NCBI RefSeq assembly: GCF_014655715.1
Contig: NZ_BNBM01000002.1
Location: 310,001-374,000, forward strand
DNA: 64,000 nucleotides
Direction: 5' to 3'
Origin: Streptomyces lanatus
GTDB taxonomy: Bacteria > Actinomycetota > Actinomycetes > Streptomycetales > Streptomycetaceae
Shown: piece by piece, positions 31,611 to 40,728 of the stretch
Numbering within the stretch: the first letter of the stretch is position 1
Layout of the letters: each line of letters starts with the position of its first letter
Program-made: the position numbers and the translations under genes
The notes under the pieces: generated by a model
What the model was told of the DNA's origin: nothing
Databases searched by the model: none
Seen by the model: only the letters and a program-made list of their open reading frames with translations

Positions 31611-32576
31611 TCAGCTCGTGCTGAGCGCCTGGTGCGGCATCGCCACGGCCTGGAGGGCCAGTCGGTCTCGGATGCGCCGGCTGAGGTTCTCCCACTGGCG
31701 GGAGAAGCCCGGTTTCTCTTCCAGCACGTCCCACAGGTGACCCAGCGCGGGGTCCACGTGTGCGCGCGGCATCCACAGATGCAGCAGATGTACGACGACC
31801 GGATGCAGCGCCTCGACCACAGAAGGCCCGTCGGCCGTACCGAGCCTGCTGTTGTCAAGCATGTGCTGAACAGTCGTCAAAAGCCAGTCGTGCAGGGCGA
31901 GATCCTCGCAGAGGCCCGCCGCAGCGGCGGCCGGGATGTGCTCGGGGAGCCGTAGCTCCATGGTGCGCAGGCCGCCCTCGGCGACCGTGAAGTTCACCAG
32001 CGAGGCCTGCTGATCACCACGCCGGGCGACCCAACGCAGCCTCGTGGGACTGGACTTGAACGGCACCCGCCGGTCCAGCAACGCGTGGCGACGGAGTGCG
32101 GCCAGCAGGCCCTCGGCGATCATCCCCAGGTCCAGCTCACCGCGCCGCGCGCCTCGCAACATGCCTTCCACCGTGGCCTGTTGGGGCAGCTTGCCGAAGG
32201 GTTCCACCAGACCCGGACGTACCAGGTACTGGCCCCAGGGGCGGCGGATGTCGGGCCCGGCGGCGGGGAGGCTGAAGTACGCCGTCGCCTGGAGCAGCCT
32301 TCCCTCGGTCAGCGCCGCACGCGCCGCCACCGTACCCACGGACCTGACCTTGGAGCCGTTGGACGCGGGCAGCCGGCAGTCCACACCGGTGAGGATCTCG
32401 GGGGACAGGGCGTACATGCTGGGCCGTTCGGAGATCCGTACGGGTTCGTCGGCGCGCAGCCGGAGCAGCTGGGCGGCGGCCCGCGCGTCGAACGCCTGGA
32501 AGGACGGCAGCAGACAGGTGCGCACCTCACCGCAGGCGAGGACCGAACGCGCGGGTTGTCCGAGAGCCGCCGTCAT
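31611..32576 (-). CDS. SCO2521 family protein
   Basis: A 321-residue soluble protein of the family named after S. coelicolor SCO2521 (recalled, not searched). It starts MTAALGQPARSVLACGEVRT one base after the stop of the SCO2522 gene. It includes a beta-rich first half (YFSLPAAGPDIRRPWGQYLV) and a helical C-terminal part (LWDVLEEKPGFSRQWENLSR). No catalytic motif or membrane segment is evident. It is translated with SCO2522 and SCO2523, so it is likely to form a complex or pathway with them. Function unknown. Confidence 0.78.
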   Translation of the reverse strand: MTAALGQPARSVLACGEVRTCLLPSFQAFDARAAAQLLRLRADEPVRISERPSMYALSPEILTGVDCRLPASNGSKVRSVGTVAARAALTEGRLLQATAYFSLPAAGPDIRRPWGQYLVRPGLVEPFGKLPQQATVEGMLRGARRGELDLGMIAEGLLAALRRHALLDRRVPFKSSPTRLRWVARRGDQQASLVNFTVAEGGLRTMELRLPEHIPAAAAAGLCEDLALHDWLLTTVQHMLDNSRLGTADGPSVVEALHPVVVHLLHLWMPRAHVDPALGHLWDVLEEKPGFSRQWENLSRRIRDRLALQAVAMPHQALSTS

Positions 32577-32577
32577 C

Positions 32578-33558
32578 TCAGGTCCCCTCGGCCTCGGAGG
32601 AGTCCGCGGGCTCCTCGTAGAAGACATAGGTGGCGCGTTGCGCGACGGCTGCCGGGACCGGCATACGTTCGGCGGCGGATCGCTCGGCTACCTGCTGGAG
32701 CGCCCCGGCGTCCACGTCTGTCTGGTCGAGGATGAGCCGTACGGCGTCCTCGACGGCGATGAAGCGGTTCGGCATCATGCTGCACGTGCGATAGGCGCTG
32801 AACGCCGCCCTGGTGTCGGTGAGTTTGATCAGCGGGGGCAGCCGGTCCCAGTCGTGCGGGAAGTCCGCGCCGCCCCACTCCCTCGGCACCAGCACGGGCT
32901 CACCGAGGTGCCGTAACAGTCCGAGTCTGGCCAGTTGCCATACGGCGGCCAGGAACGGGCAGGACCACAGCCGCCGCCCGTCCTTCTCGGACCACAGCTC
33001 GACGTCCATGAAGATGGAGTGGTTGCGGGCCGCGGTCTCCTGTGGTGACTCCCAGCCCTTGACCGCGCCCAGCGCGCTGCGGGACGCCGAGGGCGTACGT
33101 TCGCCGTTGGCGAGCCAGCCGGTCTGCGAGACGGGTGGGCGGGAGCCGTAGCTGCCGGGCGGCGGGGATTCCACCAGCCGGTGCATGACGGACTCGGCGA
33201 GCTCGATCCTGTCCGCCACCGCGCAACCCGACTCACGCGCCAGGTAGTCGATGACCAGGCCCGCCTTCTCGGCCTCCTTCAGCACCATCGGGATCAGCTC
33301 GGCCGGGGTGGAGAAGCGGGTGAAGTAGTCGTCGATGAGAAAGCAGGTGCTGATGCGCGGGCGCTGAGTGCGGCGCTCCAGGGACGCGCGTACCGCGTCC
33401 GCCCAGACCCGTACCTCCGCGAAGTGCTCACCCAGCCTCTTGGGGCCCGCCTCGAAGTCCTCCATGTAGAGATGGCCCAGTTCGAGGGAGAGATGGGCCA
33501 GCGGGACGGCCTGGGTGCGCAGCTCCGCTGTGGTCTCCTGGAAAACGGCCTCGGTCAC
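32578..33558 (-). CDS. SCO2522 family protein
   Basis: A 326-residue soluble protein. Notable stretches: VPLAHLSLELGHLYMEDFEA at the start, ISTCFLIDDYFTRFSTPAEL near residue 70, WESPQETAARNHSIFMDVEL, LWSCPFLAAVWQLARLGLL and FSAYRTCSMMPNRFIAVED. The SCFLIDDYF segment looks like a hydrophobic strand ending in two Asp, as in nucleotide- or metal-binding folds, but no known family follows from it. The GTG start overlaps the SCO2523 stop (GTGA) and its own stop is one base from the next start. Function unknown. Confidence 0.78.
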   Translation of the reverse strand: MTEAVFQETTAELRTQAVPLAHLSLELGHLYMEDFEAGPKRLGEHFAEVRVWADAVRASLERRTQRPRISTCFLIDDYFTRFSTPAELIPMVLKEAEKAGLVIDYLARESGCAVADRIELAESVMHRLVESPPPGSYGSRPPVSQTGWLANGERTPSASRSALGAVKGWESPQETAARNHSIFMDVELWSEKDGRRLWSCPFLAAVWQLARLGLLRHLGEPVLVPREWGGADFPHDWDRLPPLIKLTDTRAAFSAYRTCSMMPNRFIAVEDAVRLILDQTDVDAGALQQVAERSAAERMPVPAAVAQRATYVFYEEPADSSEAEGT

Positions 33559-34472
33559 ACCTGCTCCCAGTACTTGTCGTCGGTCAGGCGTCCGGCGAGC
33601 TGGCTCAGCGCCTGCCAGGTCTCCTGGTTGGCGATCTGGCTGTCGAGCACGTCCTCGTCGGTGATGAGCTGCTCACGCCATTGCAGGACCGGTTCGAGCG
33701 GTACGGAGCCGAGGACCTGGCTGTAGCCGATGCCGTGCGTGGAGGCGAGCTGCTTGAGGTCGCCGTCGGTCTTGCGCATCCACGCCGACTGGGTGGGAGA
33801 GACCTGGGACCACAGGGGTGACTCCGGGTCGGGTACGGCGGCCCGGACGAACCGGATCGAGTTGCGCAATGCCTCCTCGTCATGGCCGCGGTCGGCGCCT
33901 CCGGCGAGGATGCCGCGCTTGCCGAAGACCAGGCTCGCGGCGGCGGCGACATGCTGGCGGGTCCAGCGGTGGAAGACCAGCCAGCGGGCCGTGATCTCGC
34001 GCATCTCGGCCTGTGCGGTCGCTTCCAGGACCATGTCGACGGCGTAGGAACGGCCCGCGCTGAGATCGACGACGACCAGGTCGAACTCGTAGTAGAGCGT
34101 CGTCAGCAGATCGACGCAGCGGCGCAGATTGTCGCCGCTGATCGCGAACTCGCCGCCGCTGACATCGCCGGGCATCAGCACCAGCCGGCCGGAGCCGGGC
34201 GGCGGGAAGCGCAGTACCTGGTGCTCCGTCTCGGACCAGACGTCGATCCGGGCCGGTTCGCTGACCTCGCCTATGAGGTAGGCGTGCAGACCGCGGTCCT
34301 CGGTCTGCTGGCGGGCGTCGGCCACGTCGAAGACGGCCGCCGCGGTGGGCGAGCCGAAGTCGAAGTCCAGGTAGCAGACGTCGTCCCCGGCCATCGCGCG
34401 GTGGTAGGCGAGGTTGGCGCTCGTGACCGAGCGGCCCGTGCCTCCTTTGTCGGAGGCGGCGAAGATCAGCAC
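33555..34472 (-). CDS. SCO2523 family variant P-loop ATPase
   Basis: A 305-residue ParA/MinD-like protein. It starts VLIFAASDKGGTGRSVTSAN: the deviant Walker A keeps the first Lys (KGG) but has Arg where ParA-type ATPases have the P-loop Lys (GKS/T becomes GRS). CYLDFDFGSPTAAAVFD is the switch I region and FDLVVVDLSAGRSYAV corresponds to Walker B. GTG at 34472 lies 4 nt after the SCO2524 stop with GGGGAG upstream; an ATG at 34508 inside SCO2524 is an alternative. Its job could be positioning or regulating the SCO2521/2522/2524 proteins at the membrane. Whether it hydrolyses ATP is uncertain. Confidence 0.82.
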   Translation of the reverse strand: MLIFAASDKGGTGRSVTSANLAYHRAMAGDDVCYLDFDFGSPTAAAVFDVADARQQTEDRGLHAYLIGEVSEPARIDVWSETEHQVLRFPPPGSGRLVLMPGDVSGGEFAISGDNLRRCVDLLTTLYYEFDLVVVDLSAGRSYAVDMVLEATAQAEMREITARWLVFHRWTRQHVAAAASLVFGKRGILAGGADRGHDEEALRNSIRFVRAAVPDPESPLWSQVSPTQSAWMRKTDGDLKQLASTHGIGYSQVLGSVPLEPVLQWREQLITDEDVLDSQIANQETWQALSQLAGRLTDDKYWEQV

Positions 34473-34476
34473 CGTG

Positions 34477-36327
34477 TCACACTCCCCGGTCCGCGGCTTC
34501 GCGGGCACGGGCGAGCGAGTCGAGCTGTCCCAGCACGTCGAGCGTCAACGCGTAGGCCGTACCCGGCTGTTCATCCACGAGGCTGCGGGCGCGGCGCAAC
34601 TTGACCTCGATGTTCCTCAGTTCCATACCGTGCCGGCCGGAGTCGGAGGGCGCGGGTTCCATCTGTTCGTTGCCCAGCAGGTGCGCGGACTCACTGAGCA
34701 ACGCCCTTGCCAGTTCGGTGAGTTCGAGGCTGCGGATCGGGGGCTGGCGGTACATGTCGTGGGCCTGGACCATCACCTCGGTGACTCGCTCGGTGATGCT
34801 CCAGGACACCGGGACACGGCGTTTATGGATCTCCGCGTCGGGATACGCCGCGTGCACGTTGTCCCAGAGGCCGACGCCCTCGCCGTCGCGGATCCGGCGC
34901 CGCCACATATGGTCGAAGATGTCCTCGGCCAGCCTGAGCAGCCGGTCGTGCGAGGCGAGGTTGCGGGAGAGGGTGCACAGCTGGACGGTGCGCTTCAGCA
35001 GCTGGGCCGAGAAGTCGGTCATGGACCAGGTCATGGGCGGGCCGATCCGCTCGCTGCCCTGCAGCGGCAGCGCGACACCGACATTGTGCAGCTGGTGCAC
35101 CATCGGGTCGTCCTTCGTCATACGGCTGGTGATACGGCCGCGCTCGGCGAGGCGCTCCATGATGCCGACGGTGCGGGTGAGGTCGTCGTCGGTGGCCCGG
35201 CGGCGCATCAGGTCGTGCACGAGGATGGCGGCGACGGAGAGGGAGAAGTACTCGGACTCCAGCTTCTGTCCCGTCGTACGCCAGGGGATGTCCTCCAGGG
35301 GCCAGCGCTCGTCGTCGAAGCGGGCGATGCGGGACCAGTACTGCTGGGTCAGCTCCCACCGCAGCCGGAGCGCCTCGGCGAGCCTCTGCTGTTCCGCGTT
35401 GAGCAGGCCGAGGGTGAGGGTGCGGTCGGAGAACAGGTCCTGGATACCGTCGAGGGCGACCACCGTGAAGTAGAGATACGGCACCGACTTGGCGACGCCC
35501 TGGGGCTGCGGCCCGATGGGTTCGCTGGTCTCGACCTCGGGGGCGTCGTCCACCATGCTCCAGGCCCAGCCGCACTCGAAGAGCTGGTTCTCGTCCTTGA
35601 GGCCTTCCTGGACGTCGATACCGAGGTAGACGCTCTCGACGATCGCCGCGCGCAGCGCACGGAAGCGGCTCTGGAACTTGTTCAGCACCTGGCGCTGCGA
35701 CATCCGCCCCTGGCCGAGGAGTTCGGTGAGGGTGCGACCCTGCGAGGAGTCCGTGTCGAAGACGTTGACGACGAAGGAGCGCAGCAGGCTGACCATGGCG
35801 GCGGTGAGCCGGTTGCTGGTGGCCTGGCGGAGTCCGGCGATCGTCTCCTTGACGTCGCTGCGCCGGGTTCTGGTCTCGTAGACCTTGAGGAAGCCGAGGG
35901 TGGCCAGGCACAGGGTGATCGACATGGAGAAGGAGTCGACCACGCCGACCCGGCGCTGTTCCTCGCTGATCTCCTTGGTCTTGTCGGCCGAGCCGAAGTA
36001 GTAGCCGCCGGCGAAGGTGGGCCGCTTGTCGTCGCCGGTGTGCGCGTGCATGAACTGGGCGGCGGCCGTGACGATGTTGGCCGGGATGTCCAGTCGCCCG
36101 CCGGCCTTCTTCATGGCCTGTTGGACGTCCTCCTGGGTGGTGTCAGGGTCGTCGAGCCGGAACGCGGGGATCTCGGTCGCCGGGTACAGCAGGCAGAGCA
36201 GCCGCTCGGCGTCGGCCACACTGCTCTCTCCGCCCCATTCGCCCCATTCCCACTCTCCCCCGTCGAAAGAGTGGCGGGCGATTCCCTGCCAGATGTCCAG
36301 CAGATGCTGGCGTGGCTTGATCTGCAT
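34477..36327 (-). CDS. SCO2524 family protein
   Basis: A 616-residue, mostly helical soluble protein starting MQIKPRQHLLDIWQGIARHS. It has a tryptophan-rich acidic loop (WEWGEWGGES), VDSFSMSITLCLATLGFLKV near 135, long charged helices (RLAEALRLRWELTQQYWSRI), and a C-terminal SLELTELARALLSESAHLL. No enzyme motif is visible. It is the largest member of the cluster and could be a scaffold. It lies 97 bp after the methyltransferase gene and 4 bp before SCO2523. Function unknown. Confidence 0.78.
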   Translation of the reverse strand: MQIKPRQHLLDIWQGIARHSFDGGEWEWGEWGGESSVADAERLLCLLYPATEIPAFRLDDPDTTQEDVQQAMKKAGGRLDIPANIVTAAAQFMHAHTGDDKRPTFAGGYYFGSADKTKEISEEQRRVGVVDSFSMSITLCLATLGFLKVYETRTRRSDVKETIAGLRQATSNRLTAAMVSLLRSFVVNVFDTDSSQGRTLTELLGQGRMSQRQVLNKFQSRFRALRAAIVESVYLGIDVQEGLKDENQLFECGWAWSMVDDAPEVETSEPIGPQPQGVAKSVPYLYFTVVALDGIQDLFSDRTLTLGLLNAEQQRLAEALRLRWELTQQYWSRIARFDDERWPLEDIPWRTTGQKLESEYFSLSVAAILVHDLMRRRATDDDLTRTVGIMERLAERGRITSRMTKDDPMVHQLHNVGVALPLQGSERIGPPMTWSMTDFSAQLLKRTVQLCTLSRNLASHDRLLRLAEDIFDHMWRRRIRDGEGVGLWDNVHAAYPDAEIHKRRVPVSWSITERVTEVMVQAHDMYRQPPIRSLELTELARALLSESAHLLGNEQMEPAPSDSGRHGMELRNIEVKLRRARSLVDEQPGTAYALTLDVLGQLDSLARAREAADRGV

Positions 36328-36424
36328 CCCATGCCCCTCACACAGGCCGCACTGCCATCAGTCGAGGAATATCCCTCTTCTGTTGTGAAGATGTGCTGTG
36401 AAGCTCACTTGCGAAAATCGCTGA

Positions 36425-37219
36425 TCAGTCGATCGGAATGATCGAGTCCGAATTATTGCGCCAGCCGTAGGCGACGATCATTCCGGAATATCCGTCGCGC
36501 ACCTCGGCCTCGGATTCGAGCCGTTGCACCTTGAAGTCGCCCACGAATGCCTCAAGGCTCGCGCGCACCTCGGATTCTCCCACGTCACACGCCGGGAAGA
36601 AATGCTCACCCGCGTGATAGCCCTTCGAATGTTCCATGAAGGCCGCCACGAACGGGGCGCCCGGGGACAGCGCCCGCATGAAGCGCTCGACGCCGAGCCG
36701 GAACTCCTGGTGGGACGTGGTCATCGACTCGGCGACGAAGAACATGGTCCCCATGGACCACCGCCGCTCGAACCGCGCGAGATCGAAGAGGTCGCCCTGC
36801 TGCACGGAGACGACCTTGCTGAACCGTTCACGCGGGTCCATGCCAAGGGAGTTGTACGCCTCGTGCTCGCACAGGGCGCTCCAGAACTGGTCCCAGTTGC
36901 GGTCGTAGGAGTCGACCTGACCGCGGAGGTAGTCGACGTTCGAGGACGAGCGCTCGAAGAGCGTGATCTCGTCACACCACGGCATCATGGAGAGCGCGGG
37001 ATAGAGATTGGCACCGGCCCCCACGTCGATACCGGAAACGGGACCGCCGCCCTGCTTCTGGAAATGATCGCCGAAATGATCCCGGACCATGTGCAGGATC
37101 TCCGCGTCCTCTGCCTGTAGGTCGCGGTAGTTGTGCTCGACGTAGGCGATCGGGTCGAATGCCGCCCAGGTTACCTCTGCGTTCTTCAACTGGACGCCCC
37201 CCGACGATCTATGGGTCAT
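36425..37219 (-). CDS. SCO2525 family SAM-dependent methyltransferase
   Basis: A 264-residue class I methyltransferase resembling the NNMT/PNMT/TEMT group of small-molecule N-methyltransferases. WAAFDPIAYVEHNYRDLQAE opens the protein, the SAM loop is SGIDVGAGANLYPALSMMPW near residue 60, LFERSSSNVDYLRGQV follows, and FFVAESMTTSHQEFRLGVER is the post-II motif region. ATG at 37219 sits 7 nt after TACCGT, so the mRNA may be leaderless. It is the promoter-proximal gene of the SCO2521-2525 cluster. Its substrate, and whether it is made in the operon, are unknown. Confidence 0.82.
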   Translation of the reverse strand: MTHRSSGGVQLKNAEVTWAAFDPIAYVEHNYRDLQAEDAEILHMVRDHFGDHFQKQGGGPVSGIDVGAGANLYPALSMMPWCDEITLFERSSSNVDYLRGQVDSYDRNWDQFWSALCEHEAYNSLGMDPRERFSKVVSVQQGDLFDLARFERRWSMGTMFFVAESMTTSHQEFRLGVERFMRALSPGAPFVAAFMEHSKGYHAGEHFFPACDVGESEVRASLEAFVGDFKVQRLESEAEVRDGYSGMIVAYGWRNNSDSIIPID

Positions 37220-37300
37220 TCTGTCACGGTACCAAAGAAAGAAGGCGCACCGGGAGCGCGTGGTAGCACGGAGACATCGCACTCTTGTACCTCCGGATCA

Positions 37301-37316
37301 CCCATCTGAAGATGGG
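37301..37316. promoter_or_regulatory. Palindrome between SCO2525 operon and GNAT gene
   Basis: CCCATCT-GA-AGATGGG is a perfect 7-bp inverted repeat midway in the 135-bp divergent region, 82 bp from the SCO2525 start and 39 bp from the GNAT start. Placement suits a regulator binding site for one or both promoters. No regulator is coded beside it. Confidence 0.5.
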
Positions 37317-37354
37317 CTGATCTCGAACCAATCCATCGCATAGGGGGGCAGTCG

Positions 37355-37900
37355 ATGGCCGTTCCGGAGGAACGTTTCCCTTTTTCAGGTCGCCACGCTG
37401 ACCAGGCATTCCTCGCCGACAGCGGCGACCGGCCGCTGACCATGAGGGGCGTCACCGACGCGGACCTGCCGGAACTGCTCCGTGTGGACAGAGAGGTCTT
37501 TCCGGACGATCCGTATCCGTACTTCGTACTGCGCCAGCATCTCGACGTCCACGGCGACCGGGTCCTCGTCCTCGACGACGGCACCTGCCTGCACGGCTAT
37601 GTCCTCTTCGTGACCACTTCGGACGGCTATGCCTGCTGGGTGCTGAGCCTGGCCGTCAGCGCCGACCAGCGCGGACGGGGGCTGGGGAAGCGGCTGATGC
37701 TGGAGGTGCTGCGGCAGTTACGGAGAGAGCGGGTGGGAGAGGTCCGGCTGACCGTGGAGCCGACGAACGCCGCGGCGATCATGCTGTACCGGACCCTCGG
37801 GTTCGCCCCGGAGGGAGGCGTGCACCGGAACTATCTGGGGCCCGGGGAGGACCGGCTCATCATGGTGCTGGGGTTGTCCAAGGGGGCGGCCGGGGGGTAA
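37355..37900 (+). CDS. GNAT family N-acetyltransferase
   Basis: A 181-residue acetyltransferase of the RimI-like type. ADLPELLRVDREVFPDDPYP starts the fold, LSLAVSADQRGRGLGKRLML near residue 105 is the acetyl-CoA loop, and VEPTNAAAIMLYRTLGFAPE follows. Codon 122 is TTA (37718-37720), so expression may be tied to bldA and late growth. It reads divergently from the SCO2521-2525 operon. A GGGGG/CCCCC hairpin spans its stop codon. The substrate is not known. Confidence 0.87.
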   Translation: MAVPEERFPFSGRHADQAFLADSGDRPLTMRGVTDADLPELLRVDREVFPDDPYPYFVLRQHLDVHGDRVLVLDDGTCLHGYVLFVTTSDGYACWVLSLAVSADQRGRGLGKRLMLEVLRQLRRERVGEVRLTVEPTNAAAIMLYRTLGFAPEGGVHRNYLGPGEDRLIMVLGLSKGAAGG

Positions 37901-37966
37901 TCCCCCGTGCATATACGGGAGTTGCCCGGATGTGACTGTCCGTCACGGTCGGCCAGGCTGCTGTGC

Positions 37967-39448
37967 ATGAACCAGATCGCGAAGAGTGCAGCACTGATCG
38001 CCGCCGCCTCCGGAGTCGTCTTCGGCCTCATCACCCCGCTCACCGCGTCCGCCACCGACGCGCCCGCCTCGCTCAAGTGGACCAAGTGCGAGGGCGAGGG
38101 GCTCGATCCACGGCAGGAGTGCGCGACCGTCTCCGTGCCGATGAACTACGCCGACCCCGGCGGCCGGAGGATCGACGTCGCCATCTCCCGTATCCGCAGC
38201 GAGAACCCGTCCGCCCGGCGGGGCGCGCTGCTGATGATCCCCGGCGGCCCCGGCGGCGACAGCCTCACCGCCCCCACCGTCGAGGGCCGCAAGATGCCCC
38301 GCTCTGTGCGCGACGCCTACGACCTCATCGGCCTCGCCCCGCGCGGCAACGCGCCCTCCACACCGGTGAGTTGCCAGGTCGGGCAGCAGGACCTCGCCCG
38401 CACGACCCTGCGCCCCTGGCCCGCCCCGGACGGGTCCGTCGCCGAGAACATGGCCGTCGCCCGGCGTATCTCGGACGCCTGCGCCCGCAACGGGGGTGAG
38501 CTGATGAAGCACATCAGCACCAAGAACAACGCCCGCGACATCGACAGCATCCGAGCCGCCCTCGGCGAACGCAAACTGTCCGCCTGGGCCACCTCCTACG
38601 GCACCTACATCGGCGCCGCCTACCTCGACATGTTCCCCGGGCGCACCGACCGCATCGTGCTGGACAGCAACGACAACCCCGACCCCGTGCTGGCGGAACG
38701 CGCCTGGCTCCGGGCCTTCGAGGCCGGCGTCGAGGACAACTTCCCCGAGTTCGCCAAGTGGGCCTCCGCACCCGGCAACCCGGACCGCGTCGCCGACACG
38801 GCCGCCGAGGTACGGCCGCTCTTCCTGCGGCTCGCCGCACGCCTGGACCGCGAGCCGATTCCCTGGCCGGGGGCCAACCCGGCGGAGCTGAACGGCAACG
38901 TACTGCGCCAGACCATGCTGGACAGCTTCTACGACCCCGAGGACTATCCGGACCTCGCGAAGCTGATGCTGGCCGCGCGCAAGGGCACGGTACCGGCGGT
39001 TCCGCCGAGCCCTCCGGAGGAGCTGATCCAGAACTACGTCGCGGTGGGCGGCGCGACCATCTGCAACGACGGTGCGTGGCCGCGGTCGGCCGCGGTGTAC
39101 GAGAAGGGCGTGGCCGAGAGCCGGAAGCGGTATCCGCTGACCGCCGGGATGCCGCGTAACGCGATGGTGTGCGCCGCGTGGGACTGGCAGCCGGCGGAGG
39201 CTCCGGTGCGGGTGGACGACCGGGGGCCGTCGAATGTGCTGCTCATTCAGAACGAGCGGGATGTGGCCACGCCGTTGAGCGGGGCGTTGAAGCTGCGCGA
39301 GGCGCTGGGGCGGAGGGCCGTGATGGTGACCGTCAACTCCACCGGGCATGGCTCCTATTTGGAGAACGGCAATGCGTGTGGGGATGCGGCGGTGTCCCGA
39401 TACCTCGCTACGGGGAAGCGGCCGGGTGGGGATCTCTACTGCGAGTGA
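37967..39448 (+). CDS. Secreted S33 alpha/beta-hydrolase (tripeptidyl aminopeptidase type)
   Basis: A 493-residue secreted hydrolase of the SlpD/SlpE and tripeptidyl-aminopeptidase family. A signal peptide (MNQIAKSAALIAAASGVVFG, cleavage near TASA) precedes the S33 fold. MIPGGPGGDSL is the oxyanion region, AWATSYGTYIGAAYLDMFPG holds the nucleophile Ser, NERDVATPL the Asp and NSTGHGSYLENGN the His. Two usual residues differ: the elbow is ATSYG instead of GxSYG, and the DPRG motif reads APRG. The triad itself is intact, so it may be active with altered specificity. ATG at 37967 is chosen for the signal peptide. It overlaps the convergent next gene by 13 bp. Confidence 0.85.
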   Translation: MNQIAKSAALIAAASGVVFGLITPLTASATDAPASLKWTKCEGEGLDPRQECATVSVPMNYADPGGRRIDVAISRIRSENPSARRGALLMIPGGPGGDSLTAPTVEGRKMPRSVRDAYDLIGLAPRGNAPSTPVSCQVGQQDLARTTLRPWPAPDGSVAENMAVARRISDACARNGGELMKHISTKNNARDIDSIRAALGERKLSAWATSYGTYIGAAYLDMFPGRTDRIVLDSNDNPDPVLAERAWLRAFEAGVEDNFPEFAKWASAPGNPDRVADTAAEVRPLFLRLAARLDREPIPWPGANPAELNGNVLRQTMLDSFYDPEDYPDLAKLMLAARKGTVPAVPPSPPEELIQNYVAVGGATICNDGAWPRSAAVYEKGVAESRKRYPLTAGMPRNAMVCAAWDWQPAEAPVRVDDRGPSNVLLIQNERDVATPLSGALKLREALGRRAVMVTVNSTGHGSYLENGNACGDAAVSRYLATGKRPGGDLYCE

Positions 39449-40599
39449 CCGGGTCCCTGAGGGCGGCACTGTGCGTACCGGCGTGACAAGGCGTGGAACG
39501 CCTCCTTCGGCTCCCAGTGCCAGCCTGAAGTCGGGTCGTCCGGTCGGTCCTTGATCGGCTTGGTGATGGCGTAGCTCGCCAGGTCCAGGTCGTAGCGGGG
39601 ATCGTCCGGGCGGTGCGGGGCGTCCGGGGTGACGAACTCGAAGGCCATGGCCGCGTACAGGCCCATCGACTCGAAGACGTCCAGCAGTTCGGTCAGGTAG
39701 GCGGCCTGGGTGCGTTCGCTGCGCACCGGGTCGCCTTTGATCTCGTTGGGCTCCTTCGTGTAGTCGACGATGTTCCAGCCCATGCCGGCGGTCTGCGGGG
39801 CGCCGACGTAGGCGCAGGTGCCGAACTCGGTGATGGCGAGGGGCTTGCCCCAGCGCTGGTAGCCGCGCAGTTCGCGGATGTAGTCGGAGTGGTCGCGGAA
39901 GTAGGAGTAGTAGTCGATGCCGACCACGTCGAAGAGGTTCCAGTCGACCGGCTCGAACTTCTCGTCCTGGGCGGCCGCGTAGCTGAGGCGGCCGTGGAAG
40001 ACGGAGCGGCCGACCGCCGCCGCCTTCGCGGTGAAGCGGGCCAGGCGGCGCTGCATCTGCGCCATGTCGACGTTGCCCTTCTGGAGGTTGTCGACGCGGT
40101 CCAGGACCGTCTCGCCGGGGATGATCCCCGGCACGAACAGCCAGAACTCGCAGCCCACGCTGAAGTCGACGCTCGCGCCCTGCCGCCGCAGCCGCTCCGC
40201 GAACCGGCCGCACTCGGCGATCAAGTCCAGGATCTCCTTCGGCGGGATGTCTCCGAGGGTCGGCTGGAGCCAGAGGTGCAGCCCGCGTTCGGCGACCTCG
40301 GCGGCCGTGGTGGTGAGGCGTTCGACGTCGTCGCCGGTGACGTCGACCGTGTCGGCGTGCAGTTCGTCGCGGATGACGCGGATGTCCCGTCGCATCCGGG
40401 CGGCGCTCCACGCGGTGCCGGGGGTCTCCCCCGCGCCGAGGGTGTAGACGACGCCGCGATGCCGCAGCCCGCCATGACGGCCCCCGGTGGCCGCGGCCGA
40501 CGTGGAGGGCAGCACCGCCCCGGCCAGTCCGACGGCCGCCGCCCCCGCGAGGAAGCGTGCCCTGCTGATGCCCTGGACGTCTTTCCTGGTGTTCTCCAT
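39436..40599 (-). CDS. Secreted TIM-barrel glycosidase-like protein
   Basis: A 387-residue exported protein. MENTRKDVQGISRARFLAGA begins a Tat-like signal (SRARFL rather than SRRxFL) ending near STSAAA. The body looks like a (beta/alpha)8 barrel of the GH5/GH53 sort: VDFSVGCEFWLFVPGIIPGE near 165, FDVVGIDYYSYFRDHSDYI near 245, and LAITEFGTCAYVG with a candidate catalytic Glu near 290. Homologues have been labelled abortive phage infection protein, which I do not trust. ATG at 40599 is chosen; the frame is open further upstream. The substrate is unknown. Confidence 0.7.
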   Translation of the reverse strand: MENTRKDVQGISRARFLAGAAAVGLAGAVLPSTSAAATGGRHGGLRHRGVVYTLGAGETPGTAWSAARMRRDIRVIRDELHADTVDVTGDDVERLTTTAAEVAERGLHLWLQPTLGDIPPKEILDLIAECGRFAERLRRQGASVDFSVGCEFWLFVPGIIPGETVLDRVDNLQKGNVDMAQMQRRLARFTAKAAAVGRSVFHGRLSYAAAQDEKFEPVDWNLFDVVGIDYYSYFRDHSDYIRELRGYQRWGKPLAITEFGTCAYVGAPQTAGMGWNIVDYTKEPNEIKGDPVRSERTQAAYLTELLDVFESMGLYAAMAFEFVTPDAPHRPDDPRYDLDLASYAITKPIKDRPDDPTSGWHWEPKEAFHALSRRYAQCRPQGPGHSQ

Positions 40600-40728
40600 A
40601 CGGCCACTGTGGCGAGGGCGTGCGGGCCGCGTCGTCGGCCGATGGTCTATGACACGGCAACCAAGGAATGACGTACGGCGTCGATCACTGAAGAGATCGT
40701 CATCAGCCATGAGACGAAGGAGCCCGAG

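Noticed and set aside
39436..40599. Abortive phage infection function for the secreted TIM-barrel protein
   Set aside because: It has an export signal and glycosidase-like barrel features; nothing nearby suggests phage defence.
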